A stretch of 64,000 nucleotides of DNA from Pseudescherichia sp031998825 (GCF_031998825.1 NZ_DAMACX010000001.1:62001-126000), one strand, 5' to 3'; counted from the stretch's first letter, positions 1 through 8,539 are shown. The notes: generated by a model from the letters alone, not told the origin. Made by a program: numbers and translations.

Positions 1-1
1 G

Positions 2-589
2 ATCATGATCTCCGCCGCGCTGACCTCGTTCCTGACCGGTATCACCGAGCCGATCGAGTTCTCCTTCATGTTCGTTGCGCCGATCCTCTACGCAATCCAT
101 GCGGTGCTGGCAGGTCTGGCCTTCCCGATCTGTATCCTGCTGGGTATGCGTGACGGGACCTCCTTCTCGCACGGTCTGATCGACTTCATCGTGCTGAGCG
201 GTAACGGCAGCAAACTGTGGCTGTTCCCGATTGTCGGCCTGTGCTACGCGGCAATCTACTACACCGTGTTCCGCGTGCTGATCAAAGCGCTTGATCTGAA
301 AACGCCGGGCCGTGAAGACGCAACCGAAGATTCTAAAGCTGGCGCAACCAGCGAGATGGCTCCGGCGCTGGTCTCCGCCTTCGGTGGTAAAGAGAACATC
401 ACTAACCTCGACGCCTGTATTACGCGTCTGCGCGTGAGCGTGGCCGACGTGGCGAAGGTTGACCAGGCTGGCCTGAAGAAACTGGGTGCAGCGGGTGTGG
501 TGGTTGCAGGTTCGGGCGTTCAGGCAATTTTCGGTACTAAATCCGATAACCTGAAAACCGAAATGGATGAGTACATCCGCAACAGCTAA
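2..589 (+). CDS. ptsG: PTS glucose-specific EIICB component (3' part)
   Basis: C-terminal part of the glucose permease IICB(Glc), which imports and phosphorylates glucose at the inner membrane using phosphate from EIIA(Glc)/Crr. The window opens inside the gene, so the 5' end is missing. Visible are the end of the EIIC membrane domain (GITEPIEFSFMFVAP signature, then membrane helices), a charged linker (about residues 100-118 of the visible part), and the EIIB domain with the phosphorylated Cys in NLDACITRLRVS. The sequence is nearly the same as E. coli PtsG. The stop codon is followed directly by a strong terminator. In E. coli the next gene is fhuE; here about 38 kb of other DNA intervenes. 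Confidence 0.97.
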   Translation: MMISAALTSFLTGITEPIEFSFMFVAPILYAIHAVLAGLAFPICILLGMRDGTSFSHGLIDFIVLSGNGSKLWLFPIVGLCYAAIYYTVFRVLIKALDLKTPGREDATEDSKAGATSEMAPALVSAFGGKENITNLDACITRLRVSVADVAKVDQAGLKKLGAAGVVVAGSGVQAIFGTKSDNLKTEMDEYIRNS

Positions 590-610
590 TTTGCAGTCTG
601 GGGAGACTGA

Positions 611-634
611 GGGAGCCGCAAGGCTCCCTTTTTT
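611..634 (+). terminator. Rho-independent terminator of ptsG
   Basis: A perfect 7-bp stem GGGAGCC/GGCTCCC around a GCAA loop is followed by six T. It lies 21 bp after the ptsG stop. Confidence 0.93.
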
Positions 635-745
635 ATTGCTTACCTTTTGGTAATTCATGCCCTTAAGGCGTAATCACTATGATAAGTAATAAATGGAGGC
701 TAAGCTTTTCATACCTGTCTAATGCTGAAACAGAGAGTAATTTGT

Positions 746-1849
746 ATGTCTCAACCAACACTATTTACCCCGCTACGCATCAGGAATCTGGAGATTGAAA
801 ACCGGATCGTGATCGCACCAATGTGTCAGTACTCTGCTGAAGAGGGATGCATGACTGACTGGCACGTGATGCATCTGGGACAGCTGGCGCAATCCGGTGC
901 GGGTTTACTGACGATTGAAGCCACCGCCGTCTCCCCTGAAGGGCGCATCACCTATGCTGATGTCGGTCTCTATGATGATAAGTCTGAGGCAGCCATGGCC
1001 CGGGTGCTTGATGCGGTCCGTAAATGGTCGGATATGCCGATTGCGATCCAGCTGGCTCACGCAGGACGGAAAGCATCGACCTACAAGCCGTGGGATAAAC
1101 AGGGCCAAATCGCGCCTGACCAGCAGGGCGGCTGGCAAACGTTAGCGCCTTCCGCCGTTCCCTACAGCTCGGGCTATACGCCTCCTACAGCGCTGGACAG
1201 TGCCGGGCTAGACGAGATCCGCACCCAGTTTGCCAATGCCGCGAAACGCGCTGCCAAACTGGATATCGATCTGATTCAAATTCACGCCGCGCATGGCTAT
1301 CTGCTGCATCAGTTTCTGTCGCCGCTATCGAACCAGCGTACCGATGAGTACGGCGGCTCGCTGGAGAACCGTGCCAGATTCCCACTGGAAATTTTTGACG
1401 TAGTTCGGGAAGCCTTCCCGGCAGAAAAAGCGATCAGCGTGCGCATCTCCGCGACCGACTGGGTTGAGGGCGGATTCGATATTGCAGAGGCCGTGGCGTT
1501 TGCCAAAATGCTTGAGGCGCGTGGGGTTGATGCTATCCATGTTTCCAGCGGTGGTCTCCATCCCGACCAACAGATCGATGTCTATCCGGGCTATCAGGTT
1601 CCGCTAGCAAGAGCGGTGAAATCTGCGGTGAGCATTCCGGTTGTGGCCGTTGGACTGATCACCGAGCCGCAACACGCCGAGGCAATCGTCTCGAGCGGCG
1701 ATGCAGATATTATCGGGATTGCACGCACGGCGCTGTACGATCCGCGTTGGCCCTGGCACGCTGCGGCGACACTGGGTGCACAGGTGCGGGCCGCCAGCCA
1801 GTACCTTCGTTGCCAGCCGCATACGCTTAAAAACCTGTTTAAGTCCTGA
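746..1849 (+). CDS. Old yellow enzyme family NADH:flavin oxidoreductase (YqjM-like)
   Basis: FMN-dependent ene-reductase of the old yellow enzyme family, expected to reduce activated C=C bonds or xenobiotics with NAD(P)H in the cytosol. The (beta/alpha)8 fold shows family landmarks: APMCQYS near residue 27, where the Cys is the redox-tuning residue of the YqjM class, HAGRKAS, and HAAHGYLLHQFLSP with the substrate-binding His pair, followed by the NQRTDEYGGSLENR stretch. The length of 367 aa is normal for the class. The ATG at 746 is preferred because the upstream ATG at 722 lacks a close ribosome-binding site and adds eight unconserved residues. It stands alone between ptsG and a leftward channel gene. 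The natural substrate is unknown. Confidence 0.9.
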   Translation: MSQPTLFTPLRIRNLEIENRIVIAPMCQYSAEEGCMTDWHVMHLGQLAQSGAGLLTIEATAVSPEGRITYADVGLYDDKSEAAMARVLDAVRKWSDMPIAIQLAHAGRKASTYKPWDKQGQIAPDQQGGWQTLAPSAVPYSSGYTPPTALDSAGLDEIRTQFANAAKRAAKLDIDLIQIHAAHGYLLHQFLSPLSNQRTDEYGGSLENRARFPLEIFDVVREAFPAEKAISVRISATDWVEGGFDIAEAVAFAKMLEARGVDAIHVSSGGLHPDQQIDVYPGYQVPLARAVKSAVSIPVVAVGLITEPQHAEAIVSSGDADIIGIARTALYDPRWPWHAAATLGAQVRAASQYLRCQPHTLKNLFKS

Positions 1850-1935
1850 CACAGCAGGTGGGGGCAACCCGCCTTTTCAGAGCGGGTGTGGTTGAGATGA
1901 GATAACCTGGAATTACGTGTACATCACTCAGGCCC

Positions 1936-2074
1936 TTATTGCGGGGCCTGCTTGAGTAACAGTTGCGCGACCTGTCGAGCATCGTCAGCGGCTGATCTAT
2001 TTCCAGTTGCTGGGTCAGCGTGAACATAGCCAGAATGCGCTCCTGCGGGGTATCCGCCTTATTACGTTCTGCCC
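1936..2074 (-). pseudogene. Decayed 3' end of an unidentified minus-strand gene
   Basis: Read leftward, this stretch encodes a protein-like sequence (ADTPQERILAMFTLTQQLEID) which, after a one-base frame change near 2000, continues as SADDARQVAQLLLKQAPQ and ends in TAA. The two segments together look like the helical C-terminus of a larger protein, possibly a regulator, whose 5' part is gone. It lies immediately downstream of the mscS-like gene. The family was not recognised. Confidence 0.35.
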
Positions 2075-2083
2075 GTAAGATAA

Positions 2084-3160
2084 CTACTCATTCCCAGGGA
2101 CACCAGGACCAATCAATGTAGCCCTTACCTGAGGAAGACTCTGCGGATAATTTTGTTGAATAAACTCAATCATTTTTTCCCGCACGTGACAGCGTAAATC
2201 GAAGGCCATAGGTGAATTTTGCGCCGTCATTAACAATCTGATTGTCATGCTCTTTTCAGTCGTATCGGTAACCTGGAGGACCTGCGTTTGTTGATCCCAG
2301 AGTTTTGTTTCACTGAGCACCTTTTCAAAGTGTTTTCGAAGAGGCTCTAAGGGCATCGAATAATCCAGATAAAGAAAAACAGAGCCTAAAATTTGTGCAT
2401 TGTTACGCGTCCAGTTTTGAAATGGATTTTCTGTAAAGTAGGTAATCGGTAAGACCAGTCGGCGCAGATCCCAGAGACGCACTACAACATACGTCAGGTT
2501 TATCTCTTCAATCCAACCCCACTCTTTTTCAACCACCACAGCATCATCGATTTTTATGGGTTGCGTAAACGCTATCTGAATTCCGGCAAACAAATTGACA
2601 AGCGATTTCTGTAGGGCAAAACCAATTATTATTCCGGCAACCCCTGCACCGGCCAGGATGGTCGTGCCAAATTTTCTAACGCCAGGGAAGCTAAGTAGAA
2701 TCAGTGAAAGACAGAACGTCACAAGCACAACAATAGCGACTTTCTTAACATACATTATCTGAGTGCGAATTTTGCGGGCACGAAGATTATTCGATATATT
2801 AATATCATAACGTATGAAAAGCATATCCTGTGCAACATTAATCAATCGAATCAGCACAGAGCAAAATGACAATATAATAAATATATTGATTGCAGTTATA
2901 ATAAATAGAAAGGATTCAGGTTGAATGTGGACATAATTAACCCCTATGCGTATTAACAGCAGAGGAATGAAAAGAAACATTGATCCACGAAGGTGTTTCT
3001 CCAGTGATTTGAATAGCTTTCTGTCGCGACTCTGCCAGTAGCGGATGAATCGTAGAAGTATAAATCTCGCGAGAAAACCTACCGCGAGCGAGAGAGTCAC
3101 GACCAATACCGCAGGCACCCATGTCGGCGCGACAGATAACTCACCAAATAAAAAAGACAT
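2084..3160 (-). CDS. MscS-family small-conductance mechanosensitive channel
   Basis: Inner-membrane mechanosensitive channel of the MscS superfamily, which opens under membrane tension to release solutes during hypo-osmotic shock. It has 358 aa with about five hydrophobic segments (roughly residues 12-36, 55-70, 78-105, 133-155 and 163-188). The pore-lining TM3 has the small-residue pattern AGAGVAGIIIGFALQ followed by SLVNLFAGIQIAFTQPIKIDD, the start of the MscS beta domain. A soluble C-terminal domain follows. The ATG has a good ribosome-binding site (AAGGGG, read leftward). It is longer than E. coli MscS (286 aa) and closer in plan to the YbdG/YnaI class. It appears monocistronic. Confidence 0.9.
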   Translation of the reverse strand: MSFLFGELSVAPTWVPAVLVVTLSLAVGFLARFILLRFIRYWQSRDRKLFKSLEKHLRGSMFLFIPLLLIRIGVNYVHIQPESFLFIITAINIFIILSFCSVLIRLINVAQDMLFIRYDINISNNLRARKIRTQIMYVKKVAIVVLVTFCLSLILLSFPGVRKFGTTILAGAGVAGIIIGFALQKSLVNLFAGIQIAFTQPIKIDDAVVVEKEWGWIEEINLTYVVVRLWDLRRLVLPITYFTENPFQNWTRNNAQILGSVFLYLDYSMPLEPLRKHFEKVLSETKLWDQQTQVLQVTDTTEKSMTIRLLMTAQNSPMAFDLRCHVREKMIEFIQQNYPQSLPQVRATLIGPGVPGNE

Positions 3161-3413
3161 TGTTTCCCCTTATATCCTGCCAACAACCCTATATTATTTG
3201 TTCGGTAAAAATCTTTCATCTTACTCTTGAAGCTAATCACTATATTAGCCTGCTTTACGCGCATTTTTAGAAGAAAAGGATGAAAATCTTGCCTGTAAAA
3301 CTTAACGAGGATGTGTAACGTGCTGAGTAGTAAAGGAGCCTTTATTTTGCGACAGCGAGGCGTTATGCGTGGCGCGCCGCAACATAGAGAGAATGGACGC
3401 AGTAGAATGGCCG
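3161..3413. other. Intergenic stretch before hok/sok
   Basis: No gene is apparent here. The long reading frame on the minus strand has no ribosome-binding site and no recognisable protein. The stretch should contain the upstream region of the leftward channel gene and the promoter of the rightward hok messenger. Confidence 0.4.
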
Positions 3414-3580
3414 TGGCGCTTGAGGCTTTTTGCCTCATAACGTTGAGGTGGTAAAGATGTGGTGAGGCAGAAAGAAGAAAGCCCCGAAGGTCATTTTTCA
3501 ATTAACCAACGAGGCCTACTCTATGCCTGGACAACATCAGAGTAGCCGTTTACCCGCCGCAAGGCGGAGAAGAAGGCTAT
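3414..3580 (+). pseudogene. mok: 5' half of a hok/sok type I toxin-antitoxin locus (promoter-proximal leader, mok start, Sok region)
   Basis: This stretch resembles the plasmid R1 hok/sok leader along its length: GGCGCTTGAGGCTTT and TGCCTCAT at the messenger 5' end (the tac stem), GGCAGAAAGAAG and AGCCCCG, CATTTTTCAATTAACC, then CGAGGC before an ATG at 3523. That ATG opens a mok-like frame containing CAACATCAG and ending at 3621 after running into the inserted element. The complementary minus strand should encode Sok antisense RNA, roughly 3475-3545. The similarity stops at 3580, just before the toxin start codon. The toxin frame itself is found at 36152, 32.6 kb away. The comparison is from memory of R1 hok/sok; no alignment was run. 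Confidence 0.75.
3564..3580 (+). repeat. Left copy of 17-bp target-site duplication
   Basis: GCGGAGAAGAAGGCTAT here and GGGGAGAAGAAGGCTAT at 36137-36153 match at 16 of 17 positions. They directly abut the inverted-repeat tips at 3581 and 36136. In an intact hok gene this sequence is the toxin ribosome-binding site and start region. Confidence 0.85.
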
Positions 3581-3627
3581 TGTTAACGCCAGGCTGTAAT
3601 ATCCCCTTTAAACCATCCTAAAATGTC
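3581..3627 (+). repeat. Left terminal inverted repeat of the element
   Basis: It starts TGTTAACGC. Aligned by hand to the reverse complement of 36089-36136, it matches at about 32 of 48 positions with one gap. These include eight of the nine tip bases and the inner blocks CCTTT, CCAT and AAATGTC. Confidence 0.75.
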
Positions 3628-3654
3628 CCCGTCGATTTTTCGGGGATATTTTTC

Positions 3655-4994
3655 ATGCGCAAAGAGACAGTTACAATGAGCTATAAGGAACTCGACAGGC
3701 TTCAGATTATTCAGGGCTCTGTGAACAGACATATTACTCAGGAGCAGGCAGCATTGCGTATGGGTATATCTGTTCGTCAGGTTAAAAGACTGGTGAACCG
3801 GTACCGAAATGAAGGACCTGCCGGTCTGGTTTCTCGCCGTCGCGGGAAGCGACCCAATAATGCATTTACTCCTGAATTCAAAGCGGCTGTTATATCTCTC
3901 CTGAAAGAACGTTACTCAGATTTCGGTCCCACTCTTGCCGGTGAGAAACTGCGCGAGGTTCACGGCTTATCTCTATCAACTGAAACACTCAGAAAGTGGA
4001 TGGTGGAGGAAGGGTTGTGGCGGGAACGTCGGCGTAAAATTGCCCGAATCTACCAGCGCCGCATGCGTCGTCCTTCGTACGGCGAACTGATCCAGATTGA
4101 TGGGTCTCCTCATGACTGGTTTGAGGCACGAGGTCCGCGATGTACCCTAATTGTCTTTATTGATGATGCCACCAGTGCCCTGATGGCGCTGCGCTTCGCC
4201 CCGCGGAAACGACCCGTGCTTATATGGAGACGCTCCGGGGATACCTCACAGATCATGGGGTACCCCTGGCTCTCTATTCGGATCGGCACAGTATATTTCG
4301 CGTAAATAACCCGGAGCGCGAAGGGGAGCTGACCCAGTTTACCCGGGCGATTAAGATCCTGCGTATAGAGCCCATTCATGCCAACACGCCTCAGGCAAAA
4401 GGTCGCGTTGAGCGGGCAAACCAGACGCTCCAGGACCGGCTGGTAAAAGAACTGCGCCTTCAGGGGATCAGCGATATCGAAACGGCAAACGCATGGTTGC
4501 CGGAGTTTATTGAAGCGTATAATAACCGCTTTGCCACCGCACCCCGTGACTCTGCTAATGCCCATCTCGATGTACACCATTCGGAAGAAGAGCTGAACCA
4601 TATCTTCAGCTATCAGGCGAAACGAGTTCTCTCAAAAAACCTCACCTTTCAGTACAAAACCAGTGCGTTCCAGATACGCAGTGAAGGGCGCGGTTACCGG
4701 CTCCGTAATTCAGTTGTTACCGTGTGTGAGAGTTTTGAAGGAGAGATTGCTGTTCTGTATGAGGGCAGGGCACTGGGCTGGGAAAAATATGTCGACGGAC
4801 CTGAACCCATACCTCTTGACGACGAAAAAAGCGTCCACGAGCGGGTGGACAGGGCCCGGGTAAATCTGCGCTCAAAATACTATGTCAAACCTAAAGCAGA
4901 TCATCCCTGGCATACCCGCAGAACGCAAAGTCATGAACAGGCAAAGCCGCCACGATTACCTGCAAGGAAATCGGATATGGATAAACCGGACTGA
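3655..4994 (+). pseudogene. IS1202/ISNCY-like DDE transposase, frameshifted
   Basis: A transposase of about 440 aa split into two frames. Frame 1 (3655 or 3676 to about 4203) holds an N-terminal helix-turn-helix (about residues 25-65: EQAALRMGISVRQVKRLV) and the first catalytic Asp in LIQIDGSPHDWF. Frame 2 (from about 4203 to 4994) holds the second Asp in LYSDRHSIF and the catalytic Glu in AKGRVERANQ, then a C-terminal domain. Around 4200-4206 the text reads GCCCCGCGGAAACG, whereas an uninterrupted protein (RFAP-AETTRAYMETL) needs one extra G (CCGGCGG); this fits a one-base deletion. Programmed frameshifting is less likely, as no slippery run is present. The ATG at 3676 is an alternative start. 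Confidence 0.85.
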
Positions 4995-5160
4995 AACTAA
5001 ACGCACAGGGTTGAATGCATACAAGGTCAAAGCGTAGATAACTGTGCTGTGTTTCTGACGTTTTTGTTTGGGTGGTAGCCACTATTTTAACGGTAGCGCG
5101 TCAGAAGAGCACTCAGCTGGTTATAGCAGTAGGTTTCTCGCAAGGCAGGGTAGAAGCGTA

Positions 5161-6465
5161 TCACTGAACTGAGATGTGATGAATTCGGAATGCATCGTTA
5201 GGTGATGTTGTGAAGACAATCACCTGACGATATTTCAGACTACCGAGTCTTAACTGCTGTTCCATCATATCGTAGTAGTGGTACATCTTTTTACCTGTAT
5301 CGAGCTCAACAATATACAAGCCAAGTATAGATTGACCAATAACTGGGGTAAATGCAATTTTCAGCACCTGAAATTTTGCTGCAAAATTGAGTAGATAAGG
5401 TGATGGGAAGTTCGGACGAATCACCCCATCACTGAGGGATAAGTGACCTTTGAGGACGACATCTCCAACGACATAATTCCCTACATCTACCTCATGGAAT
5501 AGAATGCGGGCACGCGAAGAGGAGCTTAAGTGCCTGACCGTTAAAATTTGCTCGGCTCTCCTCTCTGGAGTTAGTAGCTGACTCATAGCCAAATCAACGC
5601 TTTCCTTTAAAATTCCCAACTTATATGTCGCTAATGTGTGTTGATCATAACTGAACTTATTTATGCTAGGTGCCTTAGGGTAGAGAGTTTGCCGATCAAA
5701 GCCCCGTTGATTGTATTGTAAAGTATCGAAGTGCTCACCAATTGACCCAATATAACGAGCATTCACCGTCATAGTATTCAACCGGGCAACTCCCAAATAA
5801 AGTGATGCTAAATTCTTAGCTCGATCTTGCGAAGTGGGGAGTGGACCAAAGCCTAGTGAACTATAGAACCTCCAGATGGCTTTTTTGTCGCGAAATCGGT
5901 AGTCATTTCGTTTAACAATAGATAGATAAGGCTCTAATACCATTTTACGGTCGAGCCAGTTATTTCTTTTTAGAGCAAAACCCCAATTGAAACCCGCATG
6001 TATAAGCCTCTGTTCGTTATTTTTTTGGTATTCAAGTGAAGTGTGGTACTCAGGACCACAGCAGGTCACCATGCCGACTTGATTGTTACTCAGATAAGTT
6101 CGAACCAGAGCATTGAGAAGTTGAAAATAATGAGGCTGGACGACTAAATCATCCTCAAAGAAAAAGGCGTATTCTGCCTGGAGTTCTTCAAATACAAATC
6201 GCTCAGCACGGTCATAATTTAGAGCGATACCAATATTTTCCCGATTAGAGTGTACCACTCCCAAAGGAAAATACGATTGAAAGAGTTGGACGCACTGATC
6301 AGTTAATGCAATTTCATCTTGCTCTAGTCTCGGCCCGTCCTGAAACAAATGATATGTAAATTGGTGATGTTCAACAAGATCTTGCTGACTTAGGCTATCT
6401 AATACTGTTTGTAGATATTGTGGGCGATTATAAGACAAAATCACAACAGGCACTTCATTCATCAA
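5161..6465 (-). CDS. GT-A fold glycosyltransferase (GnT-I-like) in a peptide-modification cluster
   Basis: A predicted cytosolic glycosyltransferase of 434 aa. Its N-terminus PVVILSYNRPQYLQTVLDSL is the nucleotide-sugar binding beta-alpha unit of GT-A enzymes, and FFFEDDLVVQPHYF near residue 120 is the metal-binding DxD-type motif as in the GnT-I/POMGnT group. The last 130 residues form a separate domain of beta-rich character with no recognised family. It is the last gene of a leftward AT-rich run: its start overlaps the preceding oxygenase gene by 11 bp (a second ATG lies one codon later), which implies translational coupling. Inferred role: sugar transfer to the Cys/Ser/Asn-rich peptide encoded at 8399-8539. 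A cell-surface glycan role cannot be excluded. Confidence 0.8.
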   Translation of the reverse strand: MMNEVPVVILSYNRPQYLQTVLDSLSQQDLVEHHQFTYHLFQDGPRLEQDEIALTDQCVQLFQSYFPLGVVHSNRENIGIALNYDRAERFVFEELQAEYAFFFEDDLVVQPHYFQLLNALVRTYLSNNQVGMVTCCGPEYHTSLEYQKNNEQRLIHAGFNWGFALKRNNWLDRKMVLEPYLSIVKRNDYRFRDKKAIWRFYSSLGFGPLPTSQDRAKNLASLYLGVARLNTMTVNARYIGSIGEHFDTLQYNQRGFDRQTLYPKAPSINKFSYDQHTLATYKLGILKESVDLAMSQLLTPERRAEQILTVRHLSSSSRARILFHEVDVGNYVVGDVVLKGHLSLSDGVIRPNFPSPYLLNFAAKFQVLKIAFTPVIGQSILGLYIVELDTGKKMYHYYDMMEQQLRLGSLKYRQVIVFTTSPNDAFRIHHISVQ

Positions 6466-7057
6466 TCAGCACCTTGTGTAGGACTCTGGTTTGATTGAGT
6501 GTATTGTGGAACGCCAAGCGACCATGCAGAGAAGAGTGATTATCCACTATTAATCCATCACCAGCCTCAAGCTTGATTTTGAGTACATTTTTCTTGAGTT
6601 CAGCTACAAATGCTAACCAAGCATCTAGAAAATATTGAGAACGCACCTTCTCAATACTGCGGTAATTGTGAGGGACACGAATAATATCGTTAGAGTAAAT
6701 TTGATAGGTACATCGATTACCAACTTTTTCATGGGCTACGCTTTCCTTATTTAAAACCTCGAGGATATGTGGTGACACACATCTACTCACATTGCCAATC
6801 AGTAAAGACTCTCCTCCAACAGGGGCCGGACTCTCACAAAATAATAAGAGATAGCGTGGAGGTACAGGGCTCCAGAAAATATCAGTATGAGGTGGTACCA
6901 GGATGTTTGAATGCTCTACTGTCCCTGCTCCCTGAAACTTTATAGTTTTGGTAGAAAAAATCTTATGGTGAGGTAAGTACGACCTAAGTGTCGAAATATT
7001 GCCCACATCTTTCAAATGCACCCAGCCCTCTACGGCTAACCGTTCCGATATATTCAC
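6455..7057 (-). CDS. Short TauD/TfdA-family Fe(II)/2-oxoglutarate dioxygenase
   Basis: A compact oxygenase of 200 aa. The facial triad is visible: HTD in LVPPHTDIFW near residue 58, and the distal His in VDNHSSLHGRLAF near residue 178, with the 2-oxoglutarate-binding Arg in QTRVLHK about 14 residues later. GGESLLIGN is the usual strand after the HxD loop. At 200 aa it is shorter than TauD (about 280 aa). It overlaps its upstream neighbour by 4 bp (ATGA) and the glycosyltransferase by 11 bp, so the three enzymes are made as one translationally coupled unit. It probably hydroxylates or oxidises the small peptide encoded at the head of the operon; the substrate is inferred from context only. Confidence 0.8.
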   Translation of the reverse strand: MNISERLAVEGWVHLKDVGNISTLRSYLPHHKIFSTKTIKFQGAGTVEHSNILVPPHTDIFWSPVPPRYLLLFCESPAPVGGESLLIGNVSRCVSPHILEVLNKESVAHEKVGNRCTYQIYSNDIIRVPHNYRSIEKVRSQYFLDAWLAFVAELKKNVLKIKLEAGDGLIVDNHSSLHGRLAFHNTLNQTRVLHKVLIDE

Positions 7058-8355
7058 TTAGAAGCCTTAGTTGTATGAATGCGATATAAATATCTTGGGC
7101 TATCTTCAGGAATATTATCTCGCCCATGCAACATTCGTTTGTTATCAACGAATAGCGCCTCGCCAGGCTTTAGTCTTAATATAACCTGTTCAGCATGAGA
7201 AATTGACGATTCAAGTGCCTGAAGTGCAACTATTTGTGTTTCACTATAATTATCAAGTAACAACCAACGTGTATAGTAGATCTCATCTGACGTTGCACCT
7301 GGTCTTAAAATAGGATAAATATCTGTTTTAAAACGCTTATAAAGTGGAAAGCCAATGTGCGTTTTACGGAGTATCTCGCGGGTACTTTCGGGAAGGGATT
7401 CAATTAGTGGCTTACAATCAATCAGAACACTGCTACCTACATGCGGATCTTGTCTAATGCAATACCAAGCTACGGTGTTAACCAGTGGTGAATCTGTATG
7501 AGGGGACAAGGATTCTGGCTTGTTAAACTTCAGTTTCGACTCATTATTTAATTTAATATCAGATATGGTTTTTACACTACCAAGATGCTCGTTAATATCT
7601 ACATATTGCTCAAAGCTTAACTCCTGCTTAATGTGGCAATAACCATGTTGTTGCAACTCGCCTTCAACATAAGTAGCGAGTTGATCCACACTCTTCATCT
7701 TTATAGATTGTGGTTTCGGCTCATTTACAGCTAGCATTTTTATTATCTCGATAACTTGCTCTTTTGATTTTCCTTCACTGAACACCAAGCGAGCAGGTAG
7801 CGAATACAATAAAATCGTTTCTGTAATTTCAAATCGCTTAGAGTAGGAGTTAAAAAAAGCTTGGCTATTCTCTAACAGAGCTTTACTTGTAACTTGATTC
7901 CGTTCGTAAGATGGCGTTGGGACATGGTGAATATAACGTCCATAGTTATCATAGCACCAGCTTTGATACTCATAACTAAAAGTTAAAAACTGGTGCCAGA
8001 ATTCATCGATGATGCCCGACATCATAGCACCATGGCCAGTTTCAACCCAACGTTCAAATTCTTCAAATAGGTAGTATGGATTATCCTCTATAAGTTTCAG
8101 AATCGTAGGGTGAGTCGTCTTTCGAAGGACTTTTAACGTACGTTCACACACCTCCCGAATCCGATAAGACTTAACGTAGTGTTCAGGTTTATCAGCATAC
8201 TTTAGAAAGAAATTGTCCGCTTTAATGAATGGATGTATTTCTTTGGTGAGATCGCTGTATTGTTCAGGCAGATAACCAGGCAGGTAATCCGATAGTTTTT
8301 TTGGAAGATTTCCCTTTGATTGATAGACTGCGAAGCTTAATTGTTTCAAAATCAT
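7054..8355 (-). CDS. Two-domain protein: WH/HH-motif N-terminal domain fused to a TauD-type dioxygenase
   Basis: A protein of 433 aa from the ATG at 8355, which has an AGGGA ribosome-binding site; the longer frame from 8469 is rejected because it overlaps the peptide gene. Residues 1 to about 210 form a helical domain with the pattern DEFWHQFLTFSYEYQSWC followed by YGRYIHHVPTP. This spacing of W-H, Y, C, G and HH resembles a conserved block in glycine-rich-domain (DUF1399-like) proteins, as far as memory allows. Residues about 225-433 are an Fe(II)/2-oxoglutarate oxygenase: HTD in LSPHTDSPL, VDNKRMLHGRDN with the distal His, and a late Arg in RYLYRIH. It starts 43 bp after the small peptide gene, which makes it the first modifying enzyme. 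Reaction unknown. Confidence 0.75.
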   Translation of the reverse strand: MILKQLSFAVYQSKGNLPKKLSDYLPGYLPEQYSDLTKEIHPFIKADNFFLKYADKPEHYVKSYRIREVCERTLKVLRKTTHPTILKLIEDNPYYLFEEFERWVETGHGAMMSGIIDEFWHQFLTFSYEYQSWCYDNYGRYIHHVPTPSYERNQVTSKALLENSQAFFNSYSKRFEITETILLYSLPARLVFSEGKSKEQVIEIIKMLAVNEPKPQSIKMKSVDQLATYVEGELQQHGYCHIKQELSFEQYVDINEHLGSVKTISDIKLNNESKLKFNKPESLSPHTDSPLVNTVAWYCIRQDPHVGSSVLIDCKPLIESLPESTREILRKTHIGFPLYKRFKTDIYPILRPGATSDEIYYTRWLLLDNYSETQIVALQALESSISHAEQVILRLKPGEALFVDNKRMLHGRDNIPEDSPRYLYRIHTTKASK

Positions 8356-8398
8356 GGCATATCCCTGATTATTGCCTGGAGTAGGTCGCTTGAGTGAG

Positions 8399-8539
8399 TT
8401 ATCGATCCCAGCCGCAATCATTGCAGTTGCTGTGACACTGATTGCATTCACTGCTCTCCGTATTTTCAATCATTGCACTAGCAACTGAATCCAAGTCAAT
8501 GTTATGAGCTTGCTTGATTTCTTCAACTGTGTTTTCCAT
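8399..8539 (-). CDS. 46-residue Cys-rich peptide, candidate precursor of a ribosomally made, modified peptide
   Basis: Found by reading the minus strand. The ATG at 8539 has an AAGG ribosome-binding site about 8 nt upstream, and the frame ends in TAA at 8399. Residues 1-31 are acidic and leader-like (they begin MENTVEEIKQAHNIDLDS). Residues 32-46 are a compact core, CNQCHSNCNDCGWDR, with four Cys in a C-x2-C-x3-C-x2-C pattern plus His, Asn, Ser and Trp. The gene heads an operon with two 2-oxoglutarate oxygenases and a glycosyltransferase. Small leader-plus-core genes beside tailoring enzymes are typical of RiPP pathways. No protease, transporter or immunity gene is adjacent. A metal-binding regulatory peptide is an alternative reading. 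Confidence 0.7.
   Translation of the reverse strand: MENTVEEIKQAHNIDLDSVASAMIENTESSECNQCHSNCNDCGWDR

Noticed and set aside
3097..3501. 134-aa minus-strand frame across the channel gene start and hok leader
   Set aside because: It overlaps two better supported features and its product is not protein-like.
4994..5160. A right IS end directly after the transposase
   Set aside because: Searched by eye for the TGT(T/C)AACGC tip and the inner blocks on the complementary strand; none found.
8356..8469. N-terminal extension of the oxygenase fusion protein up to 8469
   Set aside because: It overlaps the Cys-rich peptide gene in another frame, lacks a ribosome-binding site, and the ATG at 8355 has a good one.
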